Positions 34,495 through 43,863 of a DNA stretch of 64,000 bases are shown here, piece after piece. Numbering within the stretch: the stretch's first letter is position 1; each line of letters begins with the position of its first letter. The notes under the pieces were generated by a model, which searched no databases, had not been told where the DNA came from, and worked only from the letters and a program-made list of their open reading frames with translations. Source of the DNA: Shinella granuli (GTDB taxonomy: Bacteria; Pseudomonadota; Alphaproteobacteria; Rhizobiales; Rhizobiaceae); contig NZ_SLVX01000012.1 of assembly GCF_004341885.1 (NCBI RefSeq), forward strand, positions 113,716 through 177,715, in the 5' to 3' direction. A program made the translations under genes and the position numbers.

Positions 34495-35853
34495 TCAGAG
34501 CAGGAAGTCGCGCGCGTCGAGATCCTTCAGCCTGAAGTCGTCGAGGATCAGGATGTCGGTGGCCGAGAGCTTGATATGCACATCGTCGCCGACCTGCGAG
34601 GCCTTGCCGAGCACGCTGCTCACCGTGGAGAAATTGTAGGAGCGCAGGTCGATATCGTCGACATTGTCCTTGAAGTCGGTGATCGTGTCGTGGCCGTAGC
34701 CCTTCTTGAAGACGAAGTCGTCAGCGCCCGCGCCACCGGTGAGCACGTCGTTGCCAGCGCCGCCATCGAGCTTGTCGTTACCGGCCATGCCGAAGAGCTT
34801 GTCGTTGCCGGCATTGCCCTGCAGCGTGTTGTTCGCCTGGTTGCCGCGCAGCAGGTCGTTGCCGCTGCCGCCCTTGGCGTTCTCGATCAGCGAGCGCACA
34901 TCGCCCTTGAAGAGGAGCGCGTTGAAGATGTTGCCGCGGGCATAGGCGTCCGTCTCGTAGTTCAGGAGGGCAAGCTGGACGTCGCTGAATTTCGAATGCT
35001 GTCCGGGGCGAAGGTCGACGCTGACGCCGGTCTTGTAGGCGGAGAGGTCATAGGTGTCCTTCCCGCCGCCGTCCCAGATGGTGGCGAAGATGCGGTTGCC
35101 GCCGGCATCGATGGCGACCTTGCCGTTGACGAGCGTATCGCCGCTGCCCGGCGTCCATTTGTAGACGGTGTTGCCGGAATTGGTCGAGAAGTCGGCGCCA
35201 TACATGCGCTGCAGGGCGGCGATATCGGCCATCATGAAGCTCTGGGCATAGTCGAACTCGCCGTTCATGTAGCCGTCGCTCGCCGAGCCGCCCACCTCTG
35301 AGCGGTAGGTCATGAGGGAATATTCCATCGAATCCTTGTTGCCCGGCAGGCTGGAGAAGCCGTTTTCGGATTCATGGCCGTGCTTGAGGCCGAGCGCGTG
35401 GCCGATCTCGTGCAGCATGGTCGTCCAGGCATAGTTGCCGGCGACGGGAGAACGGTAGTCGTACTCGCGGCCGAACCAGAGGTCGCCGTCGCCGTCGGTC
35501 CTTCCGGGATAATAGGCCCAGGCCGTGTCCGGATCGTTCGATTCGGCAAAGCGCAGGTTGGCGCTCGTGGTGCTTCCCTGCGAAATGGAAAGGCCGGTGA
35601 AGCCTTCCACCGAAAAGCCGTCATTGGCCTTGTTGCCGAAGCTCGTGTCGAGCGCGAAGCGGGCGGCCGATTGCTGCATCGAGGAGATCGTGCCGAAGCC
35701 GTTGTCCTTTTCGCCTGCATAGGTGTAGGCGGATGAGGAGGTGGGAAACGCATAGGTCACCGCACCCGACCAGGCGGTTCCCGACAGGACGCCGTCAATC
35801 ATCGCTATGCCCGTCTTGCTGATCGTCTTGGTGGTCTTGCCGATGCCTGTCAT
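34495..35853 (-). CDS. Serralysin-type M10 metalloprotease with RTX repeats
   Basis: Secreted zinc endopeptidase. The 452-residue protein has the zinc motif HEIGHALGLKH (His148, His152, His158), a Met-turn in YSLMTYRS, and C-terminal calcium-binding nonapeptide repeats (GGSGNDLLRG, NAGNDKLFG, GGAGNDVLTGG; about residues 330-385). There is no N-terminal signal peptide, as expected for type I secretion through the C-terminus. No T1SS genes or inhibitor gene adjoin it in the window. Confidence 0.92.
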   Translation of the reverse strand: MTGIGKTTKTISKTGIAMIDGVLSGTAWSGAVTYAFPTSSSAYTYAGEKDNGFGTISSMQQSAARFALDTSFGNKANDGFSVEGFTGLSISQGSTTSANLRFAESNDPDTAWAYYPGRTDGDGDLWFGREYDYRSPVAGNYAWTTMLHEIGHALGLKHGHESENGFSSLPGNKDSMEYSLMTYRSEVGGSASDGYMNGEFDYAQSFMMADIAALQRMYGADFSTNSGNTVYKWTPGSGDTLVNGKVAIDAGGNRIFATIWDGGGKDTYDLSAYKTGVSVDLRPGQHSKFSDVQLALLNYETDAYARGNIFNALLFKGDVRSLIENAKGGSGNDLLRGNQANNTLQGNAGNDKLFGMAGNDKLDGGAGNDVLTGGAGADDFVFKKGYGHDTITDFKDNVDDIDLRSYNFSTVSSVLGKASQVGDDVHIKLSATDILILDDFRLKDLDARDFLL

Positions 35854-36022
35854 GTCGCATTGTCCTCGTATGCTGGATGTCTTGGATGCGTGCCTTGGAT
35901 AGACCGCAATTCAGGTTGATTCTGTGAATGCTTGAAACATGTCCGCATTCCGTGATGCAATGAAAGCCCCGTGGCGCAGGATGGATTGTTGCCGAATGCT
36001 ACTCGACCGGAGGTTAAAATTG

Positions 36023-36262
36023 TTGTCAAAGATATCCATGGTGGCGACCATAAGTCTTGTCCTGGCAGCGGCCGGCGAAGCGCCCGCGGGCACCGGCGGC
36101 ATCATGGCGAGACCCTCGGACCCCGAGAAGGCCGTACAGGCGGAATATGAAAACCTGAAGTCGAAGGGCACGCGCGAGGCGCTGGAACTGTTCATCGGGC
36201 GCCATCCCGACCATCCGCTTGCCGACCGGGCGCGCGAGGAGATCAAAGGGATCGCCCGGTAG
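36023..36262 (+). CDS. Small exported protein with a TPR-like helical tail
   Basis: With TTG 36023 (GGAGG 9 bases upstream) the protein has 79 residues: a signal peptide (SMVATISLVLAAAGEAPAG) and a helical segment YENLKSKGTREALELFIGRH followed by PLADRAREEI, resembling one tetratricopeptide-like repeat. The frame is open to ATG 35939, but the extra part is basic and lacks a ribosome site. It is the first gene of the possible redox/caspase block but is cut off from the rest by a terminator. Confidence 0.6.
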   Translation: MSKISMVATISLVLAAAGEAPAGTGGIMARPSDPEKAVQAEYENLKSKGTREALELFIGRHPDHPLADRAREEIKGIAR

Positions 36263-36289
36263 CCGCACCGGCAAGACCGACCGAAAAAG

Positions 36290-36310
36290 GGGCGCCGCAA
36301 GGCGCCCTTT
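36290..36310 (+). terminator. Terminator with GCAA tetraloop
   Basis: GGGCGCC-GCAA-GGCGCCC followed by TTT, after the 79-residue gene. The T-run is short; part of the transcription may continue into the flavocytochrome gene. Confidence 0.6.
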
Positions 36311-36405
36311 GCGCATTCGCCATGCGCCCTTTCCAGATGTTTCCCCTTCCTAATAAACCATCCCGAATAAAGCCGTGCGCCCGCCCGTCGATAGGAGGAA
36401 TGCGG

Positions 36406-37740
36406 TTGACGAACGTCATGGGCCTTGCCAGCATGCCCCTGGATTTCGGACCGGGCCAGTTGAATTTGTGGGGGCATACGTTGACTGCGGGTTCCATCGT
36501 CGCGACGATCTTGATCATTTTTGCCGGGCTGCTGGCCGTGCCGGCCGTCAGCCATACCAATGCGGGAACCACCTTCTCCCTGATGGCCTCCTCCATGGCC
36601 TTCGTCGCCATGGGCATCGCGCAGTTCATGGCGACGCGTCCGCCCTTCATCGAAAGGCTGTTCGGCGGGCTCGACCGCATCTACCAGTTCCATCGCAAGA
36701 TCGGCATCGCGGTGCTCTGTCTCATCCTCGTGCACTATTTCGTGGCGCCGGATTTCCAGGGCCTGTCGGTGACGAGCGGCCTCAACGTGCTCGCCAGGAC
36801 GGCGGGCGAATGGGCCTTTTACGGCTTCGTCTTCCTGCTCGTCCTCAGCCTGGTGAAGGTGATTCCCAAGACGCGCTTCCAGATCCCCTACCAGTACTGG
36901 CGCATCACGCACCGCTTCATCGGCCTGCTCTTCGTGCTCGTCGCCTTCCACCAGATGCTCATCAAGCGTCCCTATGACGGCACGGTGCTGCTGGCGGTCT
37001 ATCTCAACCTCTTCGCCGCGCTCGGCATCCTCAGCTACGCCTATACCCAGCTCCTGCCCTGGCTGCGCACGCGCAAATACGAGGTGGTGAATGTCGAGCG
37101 CCATGACGGGGCGACGATCATCTCGGCGAAGCCGACGGGCCGCAAGCTCAGGGCCATGCCCGGCCAGTTCGGTTTCTTCCGCGTCGACAAGCCGGGCCTG
37201 CGCGAGCCGCATCCCTTCACCATCGCCGGCATCGAGGACGACGGTTCGGTGCGCTTCGCCATCAAGCCGCTCGGCGACTACACCAAGGCGCTGCGCGAGG
37301 CGGTGGCGATCGGCGATGCGCTGACGCTGGAGGGCGGCTACGGGCATTTCAACCACAGGCGCGGCGGCAAAAAGCAGATCTGGCTTGCCGGCGGCATCGG
37401 CGTCACGCCGTTCCTCGCCATGGCGAGCCGGCTGAAGGGCGACGAGGGGCAGGACATCCACATGGTCTACTGCGTGCGCGACGGGGCCGAGGCGATCGGC
37501 CTCGACACGTTCCGGGCGCAGGCGGAAAAGCTCGAGAACTTCAACTTCGTGCTGCACAATTCGGCGACGGACGGGCGCTTCGACGCGACCAAGCTCGTCT
37601 CCGGCACCAGCATGAACCCGGCCGAGGCCGATCTGTGGTTCTGCGGTCCGCCGCCGCTCAGGCTGGCGATCGAAAAGGGTTTGAAGGAACTCGGCAAGGC
37701 ACCGCGCCGTGTCGAGTTCGAGCGTTTCGAATTTCGCTAG
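36406..37740 (+). CDS. NOX-like transmembrane flavocytochrome (ferric-reductase superfamily)
   Basis: A 444-residue protein with about six membrane helices followed by FAD and NAD(P)H domains. Haem-ligand pairs are His96-x13-His110 (FHRKIGIAVLCLILVH) and His169-x12-His182 (THRFIGLLFVLVAFH), the spacing of NADPH oxidases and ferric reductases. The FAD motif EPHPFTIAG, nucleotide motif GGIGVTPFLAM, CGPPPLR and a terminal FERFEFR complete the family signature. AGGAGG (36393-36398) is 7 bases from TTG 36406 but only one base from ATG 36400, so TTG is the likelier start. It would pass cytosolic electrons across the membrane to oxygen, metal or the next gene's cytochrome; which one is not known. 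Confidence 0.85.
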   Translation: MTNVMGLASMPLDFGPGQLNLWGHTLTAGSIVATILIIFAGLLAVPAVSHTNAGTTFSLMASSMAFVAMGIAQFMATRPPFIERLFGGLDRIYQFHRKIGIAVLCLILVHYFVAPDFQGLSVTSGLNVLARTAGEWAFYGFVFLLVLSLVKVIPKTRFQIPYQYWRITHRFIGLLFVLVAFHQMLIKRPYDGTVLLAVYLNLFAALGILSYAYTQLLPWLRTRKYEVVNVERHDGATIISAKPTGRKLRAMPGQFGFFRVDKPGLREPHPFTIAGIEDDGSVRFAIKPLGDYTKALREAVAIGDALTLEGGYGHFNHRRGGKKQIWLAGGIGVTPFLAMASRLKGDEGQDIHMVYCVRDGAEAIGLDTFRAQAEKLENFNFVLHNSATDGRFDATKLVSGTSMNPAEADLWFCGPPPLRLAIEKGLKELGKAPRRVEFERFEFR

Positions 37741-37845
37741 GACAGTTTCCGAGGAAACTGCAAGGCGGTTTCTCATTCGGAATTGTGTCTCAAGGATTGC
37801 ATTTCCAGCCGGTGCGCCGGCTCCATGGAGCGAAAGGAACAAGCC

Positions 37846-40800
37846 ATGCGCATGTTCAGGACATCATTCTTCAGCCCCGGCGCCCGGCTTGCCGCTGCCT
37901 TCGGCCTTGCCGTGGCGGCATTCTGTCCGACCGGGGCGCTCGCCGTCGACCAGTTCGCGCCGGATGCCTTCGGCACCTACAAGGCGGATGCGGAAAACGG
38001 CAAGCTCCTGTTCAACGCCGCCGGCTGCGGCGCCTGCCACGGCTCGGGCGACAATATCGAGCTGCTCTCCGGCGGCATGGAGATGCAGACGGCGATCGGC
38101 AAGTTCTTCGCGCCGAACATTTCCGCCCATCCGAACGGCATCGGCGGCTGGTCGAATGCGGACTTCCTGAATGCCGTGATGGTCGGCCTCAAGAGGAACG
38201 GCGACAATCTCTACCCGGTCATGCCCTACACGTCCTATGGCGGCATGAAGCCGGAGGACGTGCTGGATATCAAGGCCTATATCGAGACGCTGCCGCAATC
38301 CGACGCCGCCTCGAAGGAACACGAGATCGCCTTCCCGTTCAGCCGCCAGACGACGATCACGCTCTGGAAGCGCAGCCATTTCACCGTGCCGGCCTACCAG
38401 CCGCGCGAGGAGACGCAGATGGAGCGCGGCCGCTACCTGATCGAGAATGTCGGCGGCTGCGGCGATTGCCACACGCCGCGCACCACGACCTACGGCCTCG
38501 ATCTCGCCCGCGCCTATGAGGGCGAGAAGGGCCTGACCGGCGCCGTCGCACCCGATATCACCAAGGCGCGCATGAGCGGCCTTGCCTCGCATGAGGTCTT
38601 TACCAGGGGCCTGATCAACGAGGGCAAGAAGCTCTCCGGTTCGCCGCTGTCCGACCCGGTCATGCGCCGCATCGCGCAGGGCCTTTCGACGCTCTCCGAC
38701 GAGGACAAGCAAGCGATGTACGCCTTCCTCGCCGACCGCGAGGTGAAGGTGACGCCGGTCGAGACCAGCACCGCGCCGGTCTGCAGTGAAGCGACCGCCG
38801 AAAGCGCCCTGACCGCCGGCGGCGGCAGCGCCGAATTCGCCTCGGCGGCCGATGCCTTCATCGGCAAATATTGCCGCAACTGCCATGGCCCGGGCGAAAG
38901 CTCGCAGGGCTCGTTCCCGGCGGGTGACCTTGCCTCGATCGCCGCCAATCCGGCCTTCGTGACGCCGGGCGATGCCGCCAAGTCGCTGCTCTACACCAGC
39001 GTCACGAGCGGGCGCATGCCGCTCGGCAAGCGCCCGGACGATGCGGAGGTGCAGAGCCTTGCCAACTGGATCAACTCGCTGAACAAGGAAGCCATCCCGA
39101 CGGCCGTCTCCGCCACGAAGACCGAGCGCTCGCGGCCGATGCTGAAATATCTCGATTTCGTCGAGCTGGCGCTGCGCGACATCTCCAAGGTCGACGAGCA
39201 CGACCAGCCCTTCATGCGTTACTTCAGCTATCGCGACCAGTACAACGGCATGATGAGCTGCGAGAGCCACGAGACCTTCCTGAAGCGCATGAGGGTGCTG
39301 GCAGGCGGTTTCAAGAAGCTGCTCAACTCGCTCTCCTACGGGCCGGACCTGGTGCTTCCGGAAGAGGTGGCAGGCTCCGATGGCCTGCTCGTGCGCGTCG
39401 ACCTGCGCGATCTCGAATGGAGCCAGGAGGACTACGACTTCCTGATCAACGAGTATTTCTACGGCGTCGATCCGGTGAGCGACGCCCAGTTGCACTCGCT
39501 TGCCAAGGCGACGCAGACGCAACTGCCGATCATGCGCGTCGACTGGTTCATGAGCAACGGCGCCCGGCCGAAGGTCTATAACCGCCTCATGAAGCTGCCG
39601 ACGAACATTGCCGAGCTGGAAAAGCGCTTCGGCGTGCCCGTCGAGCAGAACATCGAGCGCCGCCGCATCGTCCGCGCCGGCTTTGCCGACGGTTCGTCCG
39701 GCGTTTCCGACCACAACCGCATGCTGGAACGGCACGACATGCCCTTCGGCGGCTATTACTGGAAGTCCTACGACTTCGCCGGCGATGTCGGCCGGCAGGT
39801 GCTGAAGCGCTTCCCGGCAGGACCGGAGGGTGTTCGCCTCAAGGCCGGCCTCCAGGCCTTCGAGCATGACGGCGGCGAAATGATCTTCTCGCTCCCGAAC
39901 GGCATGCAGGGCTACTACCTGTCGACCAACAAGGGCGACCAGCTCGATGTCGGTCCGACGTCGATCGTCTCCTTCCGCAAGCGGCCGATCGGCAAGGGCG
40001 TCGAGATCATCAATGCGCGCTCGTGCTTCGACTGCCATTTCGACGGCATTCTCTCCAAGCGGGATCAGATCCGTGAGCATATCGAGACGTCGACGCTGTT
40101 CTCCAAGGACCAGCAGGACGAGCTGCTCGCCGTCTACGTGCCGCAGGAGGAGCTGAACGAGGTCTACAAGCGCGACACGGATCGCTTCGTCGCCGCGCTC
40201 GACCGCCTCGGCATCACGGAACCGACGGCCGGCGGCGGCAAGACCAGCCTGAAGGCCCCCGGCGGCGCGGAGATCTTCACCTACTTCGCCGACAAGTACG
40301 AGGACGAGCTGAATTTCGAGCAGCTTGCAGCCGAGTTCGACATGACGCCGGAGGAGTTCTCGTCTGACATCCGCCGCCTCACCGACGTCAATGCGCTGCG
40401 CATCGGCCTCGACTGGGTCGCGACGCTTGAAGCAGGCGCCACCATCCCGCGCGTCGAGGTGGAAGAGCAATATGCCTACATGCTGCAGCCGCTGCTCCAG
40501 CTCGAACCGCTGAAGCGCGGCGTCAATTCGGATGCCTATGCCGGCCAGCAGTCGGCCGACAATTCGGCCTACCAGCAGCAACAGCAGCAGTCCGGCTACC
40601 AGCAGCCGGAGCAGAAGCAGGAGCAGGCGGCCGGCAACGATGCCTACCAGCAGCAGCCGGAACAGAAGCAGGAACAGGCCTCCGGCACCGACTACCAGCA
40701 GAAGCCGGCCGACCAGGCTGCGGGCGGCGACCAGTATGCCAAGCCCGAGGAGAAGGCCTATGTCCCGGCCTACAAGCAGGACGACAAGGCGCAGGCCGAG

Positions 40801-41226
40801 AAGGTGAAGCTTGCCGTGCATGTGGCATCGACAAGTGCGAAGGTTGGGGATTACCTTGCCTTCGAACTGAGCACCAACCATGCCTGCGAGCTGCAGGTGA
40901 TGTATGTGGAGGATACCGGCAACGTGGAGATCATTCCGGACGTGATGATCGGCAATACGACGCTGAATGCCGGGGAACGCCGCCTGATCCCGCAGCCGGG
41001 CACGGGCAACCTCACCTTCGATTCGCCGTCGCCCGGCGAAACGATGATCGCCTATTGCCGCATCGGCGGCCTTGGCGACCAGAAGCTGACGGCCGAGAAG
41101 GCCAAGGAACTGGCCGCAAGCACGAAGCAGCCGGTGACGCGGGGTCTTGCCATCAATCTCGCCAAGCAGGCCGAGAAGGACAACGGGGCAAGCGGCGTCC
41201 AGATGGTGACGTTCGAGATCAAATGA
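37846..41226 (+). CDS. Large exported multihaem cytochrome c protein with DUF4384-type C-terminus
   Basis: An 1126-residue protein with a signal peptide (AAAFGLAVAAFCPTGALA). Four CxxCH sites are seen: CGACH (residue 61), CGDCH (205), CRNCH (343) and CFDCH (727). The first two lie in a tandem cytochrome c region like alcohol-dehydrogenase cytochromes; the third and fourth bracket a long domain (about 385-860) that I do not recognise. Then comes a Gln/Tyr/Pro-rich linker (896-985) and a beta-rich DUF4384-like domain (987-1090). ATG 37846 has AAAGGAA at 7 bases. It follows the flavocytochrome gene after 105 bases. The combination is unusual, and the role is inferred to be periplasmic electron transfer or redox sensing. 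Confidence 0.85.
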   Translation: MRMFRTSFFSPGARLAAAFGLAVAAFCPTGALAVDQFAPDAFGTYKADAENGKLLFNAAGCGACHGSGDNIELLSGGMEMQTAIGKFFAPNISAHPNGIGGWSNADFLNAVMVGLKRNGDNLYPVMPYTSYGGMKPEDVLDIKAYIETLPQSDAASKEHEIAFPFSRQTTITLWKRSHFTVPAYQPREETQMERGRYLIENVGGCGDCHTPRTTTYGLDLARAYEGEKGLTGAVAPDITKARMSGLASHEVFTRGLINEGKKLSGSPLSDPVMRRIAQGLSTLSDEDKQAMYAFLADREVKVTPVETSTAPVCSEATAESALTAGGGSAEFASAADAFIGKYCRNCHGPGESSQGSFPAGDLASIAANPAFVTPGDAAKSLLYTSVTSGRMPLGKRPDDAEVQSLANWINSLNKEAIPTAVSATKTERSRPMLKYLDFVELALRDISKVDEHDQPFMRYFSYRDQYNGMMSCESHETFLKRMRVLAGGFKKLLNSLSYGPDLVLPEEVAGSDGLLVRVDLRDLEWSQEDYDFLINEYFYGVDPVSDAQLHSLAKATQTQLPIMRVDWFMSNGARPKVYNRLMKLPTNIAELEKRFGVPVEQNIERRRIVRAGFADGSSGVSDHNRMLERHDMPFGGYYWKSYDFAGDVGRQVLKRFPAGPEGVRLKAGLQAFEHDGGEMIFSLPNGMQGYYLSTNKGDQLDVGPTSIVSFRKRPIGKGVEIINARSCFDCHFDGILSKRDQIREHIETSTLFSKDQQDELLAVYVPQEELNEVYKRDTDRFVAALDRLGITEPTAGGGKTSLKAPGGAEIFTYFADKYEDELNFEQLAAEFDMTPEEFSSDIRRLTDVNALRIGLDWVATLEAGATIPRVEVEEQYAYMLQPLLQLEPLKRGVNSDAYAGQQSADNSAYQQQQQQSGYQQPEQKQEQAAGNDAYQQQPEQKQEQASGTDYQQKPADQAAGGDQYAKPEEKAYVPAYKQDDKAQAEKVKLAVHVASTSAKVGDYLAFELSTNHACELQVMYVEDTGNVEIIPDVMIGNTTLNAGERRLIPQPGTGNLTFDSPSPGETMIAYCRIGGLGDQKLTAEKAKELAASTKQPVTRGLAINLAKQAEKDNGASGVQMVTFEIK

Positions 41227-41235
41227 TGCATGGGG

Positions 41236-41255
41236 CAGGGGCCTTCGGGCCCCTG
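41236..41255 (+). terminator. UUCG-capped hairpin within the operon
   Basis: CAGGGGCC-TTCG-GGCCCCTG lies 9 bases after the cytochrome stop and before the OmpA-like gene. There is no T-run, so it may reduce rather than end transcription or protect the mRNA 3' end. Confidence 0.6.
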
Positions 41256-41293
41256 TCCGTTTCTTCCATGAGGACATGAGGGCTGGACCGACA

Positions 41294-42187
41294 ATGCTGA
41301 AGCGATCCCTTGCAGCGACACTTTTCGTACTGGCCGGAGCGGCTCCGGCTGCCGCGGCCTGCGACTCCTTTACCGGCGTGGTCGAGGCGCTCAATGCAGG
41401 GGACGAACAGAAGGCGCATGCGCTCGCCGAAACGGCCAGCACGGCCAATTGCAGCGCCAACGAGCGCGCGCTCACCGGCCGCGTCGCGTCGCTCGTCACC
41501 TTCAACCGCATCGTCGCCGCTGTCGGCGCCGGCGGAAAGCTTTCCGACCACCAGCAGGCGCTGGAAGAGCTGCAGCGCCAGTATGGCGGTCCCTGGCAGG
41601 TGTTGGATGCGCTGGGCGATCTCGCGCGCGAGCGCAAGGATTACGAACAGGCCGCCCGCTTCTACCAACTCGCTTTGGAGGACGGCTCGAACGAGACGAT
41701 GACGCCGGACTGGATGGCGCCGGACGAGCAGTACATCCTGCGCCTCGACAAGCTCGCCAGCGAAATGCGCCTTGCCGCGCCGCGGCCCGTGCAGCTTGCC
41801 ATGCGCGGCGGCTGCAAGGTCTCCTTCCGCGGCGTGAAGATCAAGAAGAAGTCGACGCCCGTGCGCTATGTCTTCGGCACGGCGGATTTCACGCCGGAGG
41901 GTGTCGAGGCCGCGAAGGACCTCGCGGAATGCCTGAAGGCGGTCAAGCCCGCATCGATCACGCTGATCGGCCATACCGACTCCGTCGGCTCGGCGGAGGC
42001 CAACTACAGGCTGTCCGTCGCCCGCGCCGAGACGCTGAAGGGCTATCTTTCCAGCAACGGCTATGCCGGCGCGATCACCGTGGTGGGCAAGGGCGAGGAC
42101 CAGCCCTTCACGCCGGACGACGCCAGTGCCTATGACACGGAAACGCTGAACCAGTTGCACCGCCGGGTGGAAGTGGACGTGGAGTGA
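41294..42187 (+). CDS. Exported OmpA-like peptidoglycan-binding protein
   Basis: A 297-residue protein with signal peptide (SLAATLFVLAGAAPAAAA), a helical TPR-like middle (LDALGDLARERKDYEQAARF) and a C-terminal OmpA domain with LIGHTDSVGS and NYRLSVARAETL, carrying the Asp and Arg used to bind diaminopimelate. No beta-barrel is present, so it is likely periplasmic and attached to the cell wall. ATG 41294 gives a proper signal peptide; ATG 41276 is the alternative. It overlaps the first caspase gene by one base. Confidence 0.88.
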   Translation: MLKRSLAATLFVLAGAAPAAAACDSFTGVVEALNAGDEQKAHALAETASTANCSANERALTGRVASLVTFNRIVAAVGAGGKLSDHQQALEELQRQYGGPWQVLDALGDLARERKDYEQAARFYQLALEDGSNETMTPDWMAPDEQYILRLDKLASEMRLAAPRPVQLAMRGGCKVSFRGVKIKKKSTPVRYVFGTADFTPEGVEAAKDLAECLKAVKPASITLIGHTDSVGSAEANYRLSVARAETLKGYLSSNGYAGAITVVGKGEDQPFTPDDASAYDTETLNQLHRRVEVDVE

Positions 42188-43863
42188 TGAGGATGCTGCC
42201 TCCCCTGCCGGAGCATGCCCGCTTTTCCTCGAAGAGCGAGAGCGCCTTGACCGCCCGGCTCCCCGCATGGCCGGGCGCAAGACCGCGCTGCATCCTTGCC
42301 GGAGCCGCCTTTGCGCTTTCCCTTGCCGCCGCGCTGCCGGTGCCGGCCTTTGCCGCGCAGACCCACGCGCTCGTCGTCGGGGTCGACCAGTATCCCAACG
42401 ATGTCAGCCTCGACGGCGCGGTGCGCGATGCGGAGGACGTCTCTCGCGCGATGAGCGCGGCGGGCTTCACCGTCCGGAAATTCACCAATGCCGAGGCGCG
42501 CAAGGACGATATCCGCAAGGCCTGGATCGATATGGTCGCGGCGGCGGCGGCGGGTGATACGATCATCTTCACCTATGCCGGCCACGGCGCGCAGATGCCC
42601 GAGCTCGTCGCCGGCGACGAGGCCGACGGGCTCGACGAATTCCTCCAGCTGCCGGGCTTCGATCGCAACCGTTATGCGGAGACCTCGAACGAGATCATCG
42701 TCGACAACGAGATGAACGCCTGGTTCGGCGAGGCGGAAAGCAAGGGCGTGCATGTGCTCTTCGTGTCCGACAGTTGCTTTTCCGGCGGCATGAGCCGTTC
42801 CGTCACCGGCAAGAGCCGGCTTGCGCCCGCCGTCACGGTCAAGCTCGCGCCGCCCTCGCAGGAGGCGCTGGCCGGCGCCAACCTCAAGGAGATCGATTTC
42901 AAGCAGGTAACGGTGCTGGCCGCCTCGCTGGAAAGCCAGCCGACGCCGGAGGTCATCATCGACGGCGAGCCACGCGGCGCGCTAAGCTGGAGTTTCGCCC
43001 GCGCCGTGGAAGGCAGCGCCGACCGCGACGGCAACGGCGTCATCACCCGCATCGAGCTGGAGGACTACATCTTCTCCAACGTGAAGAACCGCTCGGAAGC
43101 CCTGCAGGTGCCGAACTTCATGCCGCAGGTCGCCCGCTCGGAGAGCGAGGTCGTCGTCACCCTGACACGCGGCATTCCCGTTGCGGCCAACACGACCGAC
43201 ACAACCACCGATACCGGCAGCACCGCAACCGTCACGCAGAAAACCATCAAGCCGGCCAAGGACCTCGGCTGGACGGGCAGCATCGCGCTCCAGATCGACG
43301 GCACCGCCGACAGGCCGAAGAACGCGGACGGCGCCGGCACGCCCTATCGCTGGGATGTGGCGAGCGGCGTCTTCTACACCCCGAACGGCGACGTGGCGGC
43401 GGAAAATGTCGGGGCGGACCGCATCCAGGCGGTGGTCGACAAATATGTCCTGCTCGACTTCCTGAAGGCGCTCGCCAGCCAGAACCCCGGCTCCGTCTCG
43501 CTGACGCCGGTGAAAGACATCTACGCTGCCGGAAACCGCCTGCGCTTCGACGCTCCGCCCGGCCGCTATCCCAACATGCTGGTCTTCAACCTTGCCAATA
43601 CGGGCGAGGTGCAGTTCCTCGACATGCAGGTGGCCGGCACCGCCAGCGCGCAGTTCAAGCTGACCGATGTCGAGGTGGTCAAGCCCTTCGGCGCCGATCA
43701 CCTGATCACGATCTGGACCGCGGAACCGGTCGACGCGATCGGCGCGGTGCTCGCCGACAAGGCCGTGACATCCGAAACCCTGCTGAAGGCGCTCCTGACC
43801 CGGCTCGACGGCAAGGAGGCGAGCGTCGCCATCCAGCCCCTCTATACGCGGGAAACGCTCTGA
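42187..43863 (+). CDS. Exported caspase-fold (C14) protein 1
   Basis: A 558-residue protein with a long N-region and a signal/anchor helix (LAGAAFALSLAAALPVPAFA, about residues 37-56). The caspase domain (60-320) has the catalytic His133 in YAGHGAQ and Cys197 in SDSCFSG. An EF-hand-like loop DRDGNGVITRIE (279-290) follows. After a Thr-rich linker the C-terminal part (about 350-558) has YRWDVASGVFYTPNG and PFGADHLITIW, resembling DUF4384. It begins in the OmpA stop (TGATG) and ends in the next gene's start, so coupling is tight. Known relatives are orthocaspases cutting after Arg/Lys; the target is unknown. Confidence 0.87.
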   Translation: MRMLPPLPEHARFSSKSESALTARLPAWPGARPRCILAGAAFALSLAAALPVPAFAAQTHALVVGVDQYPNDVSLDGAVRDAEDVSRAMSAAGFTVRKFTNAEARKDDIRKAWIDMVAAAAAGDTIIFTYAGHGAQMPELVAGDEADGLDEFLQLPGFDRNRYAETSNEIIVDNEMNAWFGEAESKGVHVLFVSDSCFSGGMSRSVTGKSRLAPAVTVKLAPPSQEALAGANLKEIDFKQVTVLAASLESQPTPEVIIDGEPRGALSWSFARAVEGSADRDGNGVITRIELEDYIFSNVKNRSEALQVPNFMPQVARSESEVVVTLTRGIPVAANTTDTTTDTGSTATVTQKTIKPAKDLGWTGSIALQIDGTADRPKNADGAGTPYRWDVASGVFYTPNGDVAAENVGADRIQAVVDKYVLLDFLKALASQNPGSVSLTPVKDIYAAGNRLRFDAPPGRYPNMLVFNLANTGEVQFLDMQVAGTASAQFKLTDVEVVKPFGADHLITIWTAEPVDAIGAVLADKAVTSETLLKALLTRLDGKEASVAIQPLYTRETL

